64,000 nucleotides of DNA, from assembly GCA_016709025.1 (NCBI GenBank), contig JADJEQ010000046.1:1-64000 (forward strand), in the 5' to 3' direction. The translations under genes were made by a program, and so were the position numbers. This stretch comes from Bacteroidales bacterium. GTDB taxonomy: Bacteria; Bacteroidota; Bacteroidia; Bacteroidales; Lentimicrobiaceae. Below, one piece after another: positions 35,468 to 43,844 of this stretch; position 1 is the first letter of the stretch; each line of letters opens with the position of its first letter. Under the pieces are notes generated by a model. The model was given only the letters and a program-made list of their open reading frames with translations, was not told where the DNA came from and did not search any database.

Positions 35468-38344
35468 ATGCAAAAAAGTGACATGAAACGTAGCTATCTG
35501 AAAATTATACTGCCTACAATCTTTACAATTCTATTGTTTATCCTCACCATTTTTATAATAATCATTCCCCGCTTTAAACAGAATATACTGGATGGTAAGC
35601 GGGAAATGATAAAGGAATTAACGAATTCGGCATTAAGCATTATATCGAAATATGAGAACGATGAAAGAGCAGGGCTGTTAAGCAGGGAAGATGCGCAGAA
35701 AACAGCCATTTCAAGGATTCAATACCTGAGGTATGGTGAGGAAAACAAAGATTATTTCTGGATTACAGATATGACTCCGAAAATGATCATGCACCCTTAC
35801 AGAACTGACTTAAACGGTAAAGAATTAATAAATTTCACGGATCCACGTGGAAAAAAAATGTTTGTTGAGTTTGTCAATACTGTTCAAAAATCAGGATCCG
35901 GATATGTCGATTATATGTGGCAATGGAAGGACGACTCGTTGCATATTGTTCCCAAGCTTTCTTATGTTAAGTTGTTTAAACCCTGGAACTGGGTTATCGG
36001 AACAGGTATATATATCGAAGATGTTAAAATGGAAATCTCGGCGCTTACAAAGCGATTGCTGTGGATATCGGTCGGCATTTCCATTGTGATAGCACTGCTG
36101 CTTTTCTATATTTTAAAACAAAGCCTGAATATTGAGCGCAAACGAATTGAAGCTAAAAATGATTTACATGAATCAGAAGAAAAATACCGGACACTTGTTG
36201 AAGCGGCAACCGAAGGCCTGATAATGGTGATTGAGGGTAAAATCAGTTTCTCGAACAGTGTAATAAGTAAAATGACAGGTTATTTGCCCGCCGAACTTGT
36301 CAATATTTCATTAAACGACATTGTTAGCAAGAGCAATAGCGAGGCGATTATTGAGGCTTTTTCGAAACAGACAGTCAAAGAGGGTCAATTTGAATTAAAT
36401 CTTAACAGGAAAAACGGAGGGGTGGTTAATTCCCTGATTACTTCTTATACTACTGTTTTTTCAGGCAAAGAAGTAAACATACTTATTGTTAAAGACATTT
36501 CGATAGATAAAAGTTTAAATGTAACCAGCTTTGATTATCAAAAACTGATCAACACACTTGATATCGGGTTTTTTAAAGCAGGACTCGATACAAAGGGTAA
36601 ATTCCTTTTCGCTAACGAGACAGCTATCCGGATACTTGGCTTCGAAAGCCTGAAGGATTTGTCGGGCATACACTTTTTGGGTTTAATTGCCGATGCTGTT
36701 GACAGGAAAAACCTGATCGGCTCACTCACTTTGAACGGATTTGTAAAAGGAATGGTGCTTAAAATAAACAAACCCGATGGCGATTTTTCCATAGTGGTCA
36801 TTTCTATTGTCGCCATTGATATCGAAAATCCCGATGATTTGGTTTGCGATTGCATTATTGAGGATATAACCAGGCATGAAACAGCCAAAACCCTTACCAA
36901 TAATTTGATCGCTGAAATAAAATCAAATGATTTTATGATCAAACAGACGGTTATAGACTATATTAAACCTGCATATACACTTGATTCCGGAGCGACTTTA
37001 CAGGATGCCATAAATATGTTGGCACGTAAGAAAACTGAAAGCTTGTTGCTTACCCACAATGACAAAGATTACCTCGGTATAGTTACGAATACTGATATTC
37101 AGAAAAGGATACTCTCGTTAAACCTGGATCTGGACAATCCTGCTTATATGATCATGAGTTCACCCATCACCTCTATCTCCGAAAATACATCGGTACTTGA
37201 TGCTATTACACTGTGTGAAGAAAAAAAGATAAACCACCTTGCTGTTAAAAACGGGTCTGGTGAGCTTCAGGGAATGTTGAGGTCAAATGATGTTTATAAA
37301 ATGCTTTTAAACTCTCTCTCGTTCTTTATTGCCAAAATACGGAAAGCCGAAACAAACCAGGATTTAAAGCAGTGTTACAGCACCCTTCAAATACTTTTGA
37401 AACCACGTATAAAAAGCGATGTTTCCATTAAATACGTCACAAAAATAACCACTGCATTTTCTGATACCATCATTCGAAAGCTAATTGAACTTACAATAGT
37501 TGAAATAGGACCACCACCGGTAAATTTCTCATTCCTTTGTTTAGGCAGCGAAGGGAGGAAGGAGGAAACACTTTTTACCGATCAGGATAATGCCATCATT
37601 TTCGAAAATGTTATAAAAGAAAAAGAAGTAGCAGTTCAGTCGTATTTCAATAACCTTGGCGAAAGGGTGTGCAATTCGTTAAATTACATCGGTTATTCGT
37701 TTTGTTTGGGCAATATAATGGCCAAAAACCCGGTATGGTGTAAACCGTTGAGTACCTGGGAAAGCTATTTTGTAAACTGGATAGCAACGCCCGAGCCACA
37801 AAACCTTCTGGATGCCTCTATTTTCTTCGATTTCAGAAGTGTTTACGGAGATGAATTGCTTGTTGAAAAATTAAAGAAAAAAATAGATGAATCTGTCAGG
37901 CTAAATCCTTTGTTCCTCTACCACCTTGCATATAATACATTCAACACCAAATGCCCACATATTTCATCCGGTAACATACTTTCGGATAAGCATGGCGATA
38001 TTATTGACCTTAAAAGTGCTTTGGTGCCTATCATCATGTTTGCACGGACTTATTCGCTACAGCACAATATATGGTGTTCCAATACCATAGAAAGACTTAC
38101 TGCATTAAAAGAAAAACAAATTATCAGCATAAGCTCAATTGATGAAATTATTTTTGTGTATAACTTCCTGATGAACCTCCGCTTGCGGAATCAAATTGAT
38201 TTGATTGACAACAACGCACCTGTTTCTAATAAACTCAATACAAAAAAGCTTATAGATATCGAGCTGTATATGCTAAAAAAAGTATTATCGGCCATTCCTG
38301 ATTACCAGAACAAAATTAAGATTGATTTCAGGATAACAACTTAG
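35468..38344 (+). CDS. Cache-PAS-PAS-CBS-DUF294 signalling nucleotidyltransferase-like protein
   Basis: 958 aa. TM1 (about 12-34), an extracytoplasmic single Cache_2 domain (about 40-190; NKDYFWITDMTPKMIMHPYR, PWNWVIGTGIYIEDV), TM2 (198-216), two PAS domains (about 235-345 and 355-470), a CBS pair (about 495-615; GIVTNTDIQ, GMLRSNDVYK), then DUF294 (about 620-760) with the GlnD-like GSEGRKEETLFTDQDNA (G693, D705, D707) and DUF294_C. Family knowledge: plain CBS-DUF294 proteins often accompany DUF485/acetate symporters, as here 2-4 kb downstream. Inference: the Cache domain reads an outside carboxylate and controls uptake. The fusion of a membrane sensor to this module is unusual. Confidence 0.88.
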   Translation: MQKSDMKRSYLKIILPTIFTILLFILTIFIIIIPRFKQNILDGKREMIKELTNSALSIISKYENDERAGLLSREDAQKTAISRIQYLRYGEENKDYFWITDMTPKMIMHPYRTDLNGKELINFTDPRGKKMFVEFVNTVQKSGSGYVDYMWQWKDDSLHIVPKLSYVKLFKPWNWVIGTGIYIEDVKMEISALTKRLLWISVGISIVIALLLFYILKQSLNIERKRIEAKNDLHESEEKYRTLVEAATEGLIMVIEGKISFSNSVISKMTGYLPAELVNISLNDIVSKSNSEAIIEAFSKQTVKEGQFELNLNRKNGGVVNSLITSYTTVFSGKEVNILIVKDISIDKSLNVTSFDYQKLINTLDIGFFKAGLDTKGKFLFANETAIRILGFESLKDLSGIHFLGLIADAVDRKNLIGSLTLNGFVKGMVLKINKPDGDFSIVVISIVAIDIENPDDLVCDCIIEDITRHETAKTLTNNLIAEIKSNDFMIKQTVIDYIKPAYTLDSGATLQDAINMLARKKTESLLLTHNDKDYLGIVTNTDIQKRILSLNLDLDNPAYMIMSSPITSISENTSVLDAITLCEEKKINHLAVKNGSGELQGMLRSNDVYKMLLNSLSFFIAKIRKAETNQDLKQCYSTLQILLKPRIKSDVSIKYVTKITTAFSDTIIRKLIELTIVEIGPPPVNFSFLCLGSEGRKEETLFTDQDNAIIFENVIKEKEVAVQSYFNNLGERVCNSLNYIGYSFCLGNIMAKNPVWCKPLSTWESYFVNWIATPEPQNLLDASIFFDFRSVYGDELLVEKLKKKIDESVRLNPLFLYHLAYNTFNTKCPHISSGNILSDKHGDIIDLKSALVPIIMFARTYSLQHNIWCSNTIERLTALKEKQIISISSIDEIIFVYNFLMNLRLRNQIDLIDNNAPVSNKLNTKKLIDIELYMLKKVLSAIPDYQNKIKIDFRITT

Positions 38345-38361
38345 AGACTTATATATATTGC

Positions 38362-38421
38362 TAAACTCTATGAATAGGCCCGTCCTTTAGAGCTGGTTTC
38401 GAAAAGTATATCATAGAGAAT
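38362..38421. repeat. Single copy of the AATAGGCCCGTCC element
   Basis: AAACTCTATGAATAGGCCC followed by GTCCTTTAGAGCTGGTTTCG and ATAGAGAATG is nearly the same as the left arm of the long inverted repeat at 61575-61789. Lies between convergent genes. Confidence 0.6.
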
Positions 38422-38448
38422 GAGGAGAGAATAATAATAGATAAGTTG

Positions 38449-39204
38449 CTAAATCGAAAAATACGCATTGTGCCTGAATCCTTTGGATTCGTTTAAATGT
38501 GTATAGCCCAGTTGGTTTGTGAGCAATAGTGTTTTGCCAATAATTAGCGGGTGATAATTAAAATGGCTGTGCCCATGTATCCAAAAATTCGCATTACATT
38601 CCGTGATATAATCTGTAAGGTCAACACAAAACGCCTCATTTATCAGACTGGCGTTGTGAATCTGCGAGTTGCACAAAACTGAAGGCAGGTGATGTGTTAC
38701 AACAACTGTTTGTTTTTGTTTGTTGTTTAAAACTTGTTTTATAAAACCTAAACTTTCATCGTGGAGTTTGTTGAACATTGCAGCATTAAATTTCTTATTG
38801 CCCTGGCTTATGAATTCAAAGTCTGCCACTCCACGCTCAATGCTTTTCTCATTCCCCGGGCTTATTTTCGACCATAGTGTGCTAAATATGAACCGGATGC
38901 CCGAGTACTGCAGTTCAATGTTGTTTACAATATTTATGTTGCGGTAAACATTTATGTTGTAGGAACTGCTATAGTCAGAAATGTTTTTATGATAAAACTC
39001 ATGGTTACCCGGTACCCAGAATACTGCTTTATAATTGTCAGAAATAAACCGGAAAAACGGATCGTTCAGAGATGCATCATTCAAAGGAACTATATCGCCG
39101 GCTAGTATTAAGATATCACCGGATACAGTCAATGGATAGCTTGCAAGATAACTGCTGTTTTGCCCTAATTCGAGATGGAGGTCCGAACAATATTGAATTC
39201 TCAT
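38449..39204 (-). CDS. Calcineurin-like metallophosphoesterase
   Basis: 251 aa from MRIQYCSDLHLE. All metal-site motifs of the family are visible: SDLHLE (D-x-H), ILILAGDIV (GD), FWVPGNHEFY (GNH[ED]), VVVTHHLPS (H) and IHGHSHFN (GHxH). It should hydrolyse a phosphoester with two metal ions in the cytoplasm; the substrate (nucleotide, protein or nucleic acid) is not predictable. An in-frame ATG 35 codons upstream (39309) exists, but the domain starts at 39204. It sits between the DUF294 sensor and the Crp/Fnr gene. Confidence 0.9.
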   Translation of the reverse strand: MRIQYCSDLHLELGQNSSYLASYPLTVSGDILILAGDIVPLNDASLNDPFFRFISDNYKAVFWVPGNHEFYHKNISDYSSSYNINVYRNINIVNNIELQYSGIRFIFSTLWSKISPGNEKSIERGVADFEFISQGNKKFNAAMFNKLHDESLGFIKQVLNNKQKQTVVVTHHLPSVLCNSQIHNASLINEAFCVDLTDYITECNANFWIHGHSHFNYHPLIIGKTLLLTNQLGYTHLNESKGFRHNAYFSI

Positions 39205-39327
39205 TGTAGCATAATTTGATTGCGTTATTCCGGGCAGGAGGTGTTGTTCATTCAGGTACTTTATATTCCTTTCAAATTGTAAAGTTCCGGAAACATTCGA
39301 ACCCTCCACTATTCGGTGAATTATACT

Positions 39328-40017
39328 TTACCCTACTTCGCTGATCTTTTTCAGAAGTGATGCATCCAGTATTTCTATCTCCCGTCCTTTCAAAGAAATA
39401 ATATTCTCTTTTGAAAATTCAGTGAAAAGCCGCACGGCATTTTCCTCCGAAATGGCGATCATTTCACCGATTTCTTTCCGGGTCATTCCCAATTGAAATT
39501 TATGGCTACCGTGCATTGCTGACAAATATATCAGGTTTTCGGCAAATCTTCCCCTGGCTTGTTTCTGATTGAGTGAGATAATTTTCTTCATAATCGCTGA
39601 AACAGACTTCCCGAATGCATTATTCAAACTTAACAATAAATCATGATTTTCGATGTAGAGTTTTTTAACCAAGGAAAGCTCTATAAAGCAAACTTCCGAA
39701 TCCTCAAGGGCGGAAACTGAATATGAATACTCCGGATTATCGAAAAAACAAAGTAACCCGATATAAGCAGGTGGTTTCAGTATATACAGGATAATGTTCC
39801 TTTGGTTGAGCCCTTCAACATACAATTTGGCTGACCCTCTGACAAGAAACAGCGCATGCGTTACTTCTGTTCCTTGTTTACAAATTACATCATGTTTCTT
39901 GAAATGTGCATGTAACAGATTAAGCATTTGATGATTATTACTGTCTCCGTTTATGGTTGAATAAATGTCACATTTCAATATACAGGTATCACAGTTTGTC
40001 TTTTTCGAGAAACGCAT
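39328..40017 (-). CDS. Crp/Fnr-family regulator with N-terminal cysteine cluster
   Basis: 229 aa: a cyclic-nucleotide-type beta barrel (about 30-140; VICKQGTEVTHALFLVRGSAKLYVEG) and a C-terminal winged helix (about 155-225; MTRKEIGEMIAISEENAVRLFTEF is the recognition helix region). The N-terminus CDTCILKCDIY has Cys9, Cys12 and Cys16, which with Cys47 (VICKQG) could hold an FNR-like 4Fe-4S cluster; this is a guess from spacing. It is divergent from the DUF485-symporter operon, and a perfect 14 bp palindrome lies in between, overlapping its own -33 region, so autoregulation and control of uptake are likely. Confidence 0.9.
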   Translation of the reverse strand: MRFSKKTNCDTCILKCDIYSTINGDSNNHQMLNLLHAHFKKHDVICKQGTEVTHALFLVRGSAKLYVEGLNQRNIILYILKPPAYIGLLCFFDNPEYSYSVSALEDSEVCFIELSLVKKLYIENHDLLLSLNNAFGKSVSAIMKKIISLNQKQARGRFAENLIYLSAMHGSHKFQLGMTRKEIGEMIAISEENAVRLFTEFSKENIISLKGREIEILDASLLKKISEVG

Positions 40018-40033
40018 GCTTCAAAGTTTGTGT

Positions 40034-40063
40034 TAAAGGTATAAAAAAGTTGTTGTACAACAA
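40034..40063 (-). promoter_or_regulatory. Promoter of the Crp/Fnr gene
   Basis: On the minus strand: TTG (complement of 40061-40063), 19 nt, TACCTTTA (complement of 40034-40041). Confidence 0.5.
40050..40063. promoter_or_regulatory. Palindromic operator, probable Crp/Fnr site
   Basis: TTGTTGTACAACAA is a perfect 14 bp palindrome, of the size and TTG...CAA form of Crp/Fnr-family sites. It overlaps the -33 region of the regulator's own promoter and is centred about 67 bp upstream of the probable symporter transcript start, a typical activator position. Confidence 0.6.
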
Positions 40064-40109
40064 TGTTTAAAGTCAATGTATTGAAGATATGTCTGTTGCC
40101 ATAAATTGA

Positions 40110-40117
40110 TACCTTTG
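40110..40117 (+). promoter_or_regulatory. Promoter -7 box of the symporter operon
   Basis: TACCTTTG, exact TAnnTTTG match, 39 nt before the ATG. No well-placed -33 element, which fits a promoter needing an activator. Confidence 0.5.
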
Positions 40118-40145
40118 GCAAGAATGGTTTTAAATTTTTAACTAA

Positions 40146-40154
40146 AAGGAGGAG
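40146..40154 (+). promoter_or_regulatory. Strong Shine-Dalgarno site
   Basis: AAGGAGGAG ends 2 nt before the ATG at 40157. This is near-perfect, while most genes in this window have none. Confidence 0.7.
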
Positions 40155-40156
40155 AT

Positions 40157-40429
40157 ATGTTACACGAACCTGCAGCAAAAACCGGGCTTGACAAAGCCGC
40201 TGACAAAAAAGCCAGATTAGGGGTGAAAATGTTTTTTATGTACACCCTTGTATATGCCGGTTTTGTGCTTATTGGCCTGACCAAGCCCGAACTGATGGGG
40301 TTAGAACTAATGGGCGGGCAAAACATTGCCATTGTCTATGGCTTTGGTTTGATTTTACTTGCCATAATTATGGGGTTTATCTATAATTATTTCTGTACAA
40401 GAATGGAAGATAAAATGAATAAAAACTAA
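40157..40429 (+). CDS. DUF485-family membrane protein
   Basis: 90 aa with two TM helices (MFFMYTLVYAGFVLIGL and IAIVYGFGLILLAIIMGFIYNYF) after a charged start ending KKARLGVKMF. This is the DUF485 family (YjcH in E. coli), regularly encoded just upstream of the acetate symporter ActP. Role unknown, possibly an accessory or regulatory subunit. The next gene starts 18 bp after its stop. Confidence 0.9.
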   Translation: MLHEPAAKTGLDKAADKKARLGVKMFFMYTLVYAGFVLIGLTKPELMGLELMGGQNIAIVYGFGLILLAIIMGFIYNYFCTRMEDKMNKN

Positions 40430-40447
40430 CCCTGAAAAGCCAAGGAT

Positions 40448-42370
40448 ATGATTTACGAAGTTTCTAACACAGCAATAATAATTTTCCTTTTTATCGTCGG
40501 CCTGGTATTAGGGATATCATTTTACTTTGCCAGAAAAACCAAATCAGCAGCTAACTATTATGCCGCAGGTGGCAATATTCACTGGGCGGTGAACGGAATA
40601 GCCTTTGCCGGTGATTATTTGTCAGCAGCCTCATTTCTGGGGATCTGCGGAATGATTGCCTACTCTGGTTACGATGGGTTCCTCTACTCCATCGGATATC
40701 TTGCTGGATGGGTAGTTGCATTGTTTTTAGTGGCCGAGCCTTTAAAAAAACTTGGGAAATACACTTTTACCGACGCGTTGGATTCAAGGTTTAATTCGAA
40801 GCACATTAAACTGGCGGCATCTATAAGTACCCTTATCGTTTCAGTATTTTATCTTATTCCTCAAATGGTGGGTGCAGGCGACCTTGTGGTTCCGCTGCTC
40901 GGACTGCCTCACTGGATGGGCGTCGTGATTGTAGGGTCCATTGTAATATTTATTGTTGCAACTGCCGGTATGACATCCACCACCTATGTTCAGTTTATTA
41001 AAGGGGCATTGCTGGTAATATTTTCTACCATTCTGACGATTTATATTTTACAGAATGGTTTATCGTTAACACCTAACGACAACTATCACAAATTTTCACA
41101 GACAGCTGCTATCGCAACCAACGACACCGTAGTTAGTGTTCCTGATTCAACGTACATTATCCGGAAAACCAAAGTTGTGGACAAAATGGTTTTCGTGAAA
41201 CTTGCCCGGGAAGGCAATGAAATATGGTATAAATTAAATGTTAAGGACAACAAAGCCAACCTGGATGAGATGCTTGATATTACTGTTGCTCCCGATGGAA
41301 GTAAATTATACAACGGGGCACCAAAATCGGAAAAGAAATTCTACCAGGTTGGTCATCTCAGCAAGATAATTGTCGATGGGAAAGAAGTTGATAAAACCGG
41401 CCCTGTTGGCCCGTTTGAATTTATCAAAACCATTGAAAACAGTGAAGTCGTCAGGTTTTCAAAGAAAGCATTTACCGATGATGGGAACAAAATAACAGTT
41501 TGGTATCAATTAAATACCAAAGGATCAGATGTAATGAAACCGGGATTACTTTATAAACTATCCAAAGCGGTGGGTGCCACTTTCTGGGACAGGTTGAATT
41601 TCCTGTCGCTCATGCTGGCACTATTTTTAGGAACATCGGCATTGCCACATATTTTAATCAGGTATTATACTGTACCCAGTCAACGTGCCGCCCGAAAATC
41701 TACCATTGTGGCCATTTCTGCCATCGGATTTTTCTATGTATTAACATTGTATATGGGTCTGGGCTCTATGATTAACGGAGCATTGGATGTTGAAAGCAGC
41801 AATATGTCGGCGCCGCTGCTTGCAAAAACTTTTGGTGTTGGAATATTCTCAATCATTTCGGCCATTGCTTTTGCCACGGTACTTGGAACTGTCAGCGGGC
41901 TTATTGTAGCATCTTCTGGTGCTATAGCCCACGACTTTATTGACAAATACCTGGAAGTAAAAATGACTGACAAAGCTAAAGTTAAAGCCGGGAAATTAGC
42001 TGCCATTGGAGTCGGCATTTTTGCCATTGTTTTAGGCATTCTTTTCAAAGGCATGAACGTATCTTTTCTTGTGGGACTGGCATTTGCTGTCGCTGCATCG
42101 GCCAACCTGCCAGCCATTTTGTTCCTTTTATTCTGGAAGAAAACGACGGCCAAAGGCATCGCCTGGTCAATTCTGGTGGGCGTGGTTTCCTCTATTGGAA
42201 TAATCCTGTTTTCGCCTACCATGTACGATAAATATGGTCTCATTCCCAAAGATGCCCCGATTCCACTTGACAATCCGGGTATCATTTCGATACCATTGGC
42301 GGTTTTAACACTGGTTGTAATCTCATTGCTCACACAAAAAGACAATGCAACCAAGGATTTTAGTAAATAA
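40448..42370 (+). CDS. actP: ActP-like sodium:solute (acetate) symporter with large loop insert
   Basis: 640 aa, SSS family. AGGNIHWAVNGIAFAGDYLSAASFLGICGMIAY is the family signature (TM1-2), SALPHILIRYYTVPSQRAARKS the later one. E. coli ActP is about 550 aa. Here residues about 205-378 form a hydrophilic, beta-rich insert (ATNDTVVSVPDSTYIIRKT ... KKFYQVGHLSKIIVDGK) between two TM helices, probably outside the membrane. Substrate acetate or another short carboxylate is inferred from family and from the DUF485 partner; direct proof is lacking. Confidence 0.87.
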   Translation: MIYEVSNTAIIIFLFIVGLVLGISFYFARKTKSAANYYAAGGNIHWAVNGIAFAGDYLSAASFLGICGMIAYSGYDGFLYSIGYLAGWVVALFLVAEPLKKLGKYTFTDALDSRFNSKHIKLAASISTLIVSVFYLIPQMVGAGDLVVPLLGLPHWMGVVIVGSIVIFIVATAGMTSTTYVQFIKGALLVIFSTILTIYILQNGLSLTPNDNYHKFSQTAAIATNDTVVSVPDSTYIIRKTKVVDKMVFVKLAREGNEIWYKLNVKDNKANLDEMLDITVAPDGSKLYNGAPKSEKKFYQVGHLSKIIVDGKEVDKTGPVGPFEFIKTIENSEVVRFSKKAFTDDGNKITVWYQLNTKGSDVMKPGLLYKLSKAVGATFWDRLNFLSLMLALFLGTSALPHILIRYYTVPSQRAARKSTIVAISAIGFFYVLTLYMGLGSMINGALDVESSNMSAPLLAKTFGVGIFSIISAIAFATVLGTVSGLIVASSGAIAHDFIDKYLEVKMTDKAKVKAGKLAAIGVGIFAIVLGILFKGMNVSFLVGLAFAVAASANLPAILFLLFWKKTTAKGIAWSILVGVVSSIGIILFSPTMYDKYGLIPKDAPIPLDNPGIISIPLAVLTLVVISLLTQKDNATKDFSK

Positions 42371-42401
42371 AAAATGGCGAACATTTCTTAAAAATTCTAA
42401 A

Positions 42402-43700
42402 ATGAAACATTTGTATGTGGTATTGTTGGTTTTGGGTTTTCTTCCCGTAAAAGCACAGGTAAAGACAGAGGAACCCAAATACGGAATCAATTTTTCCGGA
42501 TTTGTTAAAAACGATTTTTTCTGGGATACCAGGGAGAGTTACACCATACGGGAAGGACATTTCCTGCTTTACCCTAAAGAAGTCAGCAATGATGCGGAGG
42601 GGAATGACATCAATGATAAAACATCATTCAATTTTCTCTCAATACAAACGCGGATTACCGGTAAAATAACCGCGCCCGATGCCTTTGGCGCCAAAACATC
42701 TGCGTTGATTGAGGCTGATTTTTTCGGAAATGAAAATGCTGCGTTTGTGGATGCCAACGGATTCAGGCTCAGACATGCATATGTTAAACTGAACTGGGAA
42801 AAAACAGAGTTGCTTACCGGGCAGTTCTGGCATCCGTTTTTTATCCCGGGTTGTTTCTCCGGGGTTGTTTCCTTTAATACAGGAGCTCCGATGCAGCCAT
42901 TCTCACGTAACCCGCAGATCAGGCTTACCCACAAACCCGGGAAGGTAAGTATGGCAGCAATAGTTTCAGCCCAGCGTGATTTTACCAGTCCGCAGGGTTC
43001 GGCCTCCCTGCGCTATTCATCCCTTCCCGATCTGAGCGCCATTGTTTCCTATGAAACGAACAATGTTGAAAAGAAATCAGGTTTTCTTACCGGGGTGGCA
43101 GTGGATTATAAAGTGTTACAACCCCTGCTCACCACCTCAAAGGGTGGCAATACTTTTGTAACGAATGAAAAGATCAGTGGGTTTTCGGCCACCGCCTTTA
43201 TCAGATATAAAAACCCGGCTTACACCATTAAATTTCAGGGTATTCTCGGCCAGAACCTTTTCGACCTCACCATGCTGGGCGGTTATGCGGTACATTCCAT
43301 TACCGACACCGTGCGCAACACCGTCGATTACACAGCTCTCAAAAATCTGACCGGATGGGCTGAGTTTAACACCAACGGTGAAAAATTTCAGGTTGGCTTA
43401 TGGGTGGGCTACACTGAGAACCTGGGTGCCGGCGATAACATACTGGTGTATTCCAACAAAGCCGGCGGAACCGATGCAACAGTGCGGGGTGCGAATGTTA
43501 AATCCATCCTCAGGCTATCGCCGCGCATTATTTTTATCAGCGGTAAATTCAATTTTGCCACGGAACTGGAGTATACAAATGCTGCGTATGCCAGCAGAGA
43601 TGCCAACGGACTCCCGAACCGGGATGAAATGGGTGTAATAACCGATACCGAGGGTGTGTCAAATATCCGGCTTCTGCTCTCGGTGATTTATAACTTCTGA
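42402..43700 (+). CDS. Porin-like outer-membrane beta-barrel
   Basis: 432 aa from MKHLYVVLLVLGFLPVKAQ, a clear signal peptide. The mature part reads as a DcaP/OprP-like barrel: YGINFSGFVKNDFFWDTRESY first strand, LRHAYVKLNWEKTELLTGQFWHPFF, and a last strand NIRLLLSVIYNF ending in phenylalanine. An upstream ATG (42345) overlaps the symporter end and would bury the signal peptide, so I reject it. It is 31 bp downstream of the symporter gene, so it likely brings the same solute through the outer membrane. Confidence 0.85.
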   Translation: MKHLYVVLLVLGFLPVKAQVKTEEPKYGINFSGFVKNDFFWDTRESYTIREGHFLLYPKEVSNDAEGNDINDKTSFNFLSIQTRITGKITAPDAFGAKTSALIEADFFGNENAAFVDANGFRLRHAYVKLNWEKTELLTGQFWHPFFIPGCFSGVVSFNTGAPMQPFSRNPQIRLTHKPGKVSMAAIVSAQRDFTSPQGSASLRYSSLPDLSAIVSYETNNVEKKSGFLTGVAVDYKVLQPLLTTSKGGNTFVTNEKISGFSATAFIRYKNPAYTIKFQGILGQNLFDLTMLGGYAVHSITDTVRNTVDYTALKNLTGWAEFNTNGEKFQVGLWVGYTENLGAGDNILVYSNKAGGTDATVRGANVKSILRLSPRIIFISGKFNFATELEYTNAAYASRDANGLPNRDEMGVITDTEGVSNIRLLLSVIYNF

Positions 43701-43810
43701 CCAGATCGGTGTTTCTCTGAATGATGCAAACCTGGTGGATTTGTTGACCCTGGTAGTTCGAATTGGTCGGGACTCTAAGAAATTTACCCTGAGGAACGAA
43801 GGACTCAAAG

Positions 43811-43844
43811 TGCCTTATGCCCCTATGCTCAGTGCTCTGTGCCC
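43811..43844 (-). repeat. Short heptad array abutting the subtilase stop
   Basis: On the minus strand the TAA of the subtilase gene is followed at once by GGGCACAGAGCACTGAGCAT and AGGGGCATAAGGCA, the same AGRGCAY heptad family found after two other genes. Confidence 0.65.
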
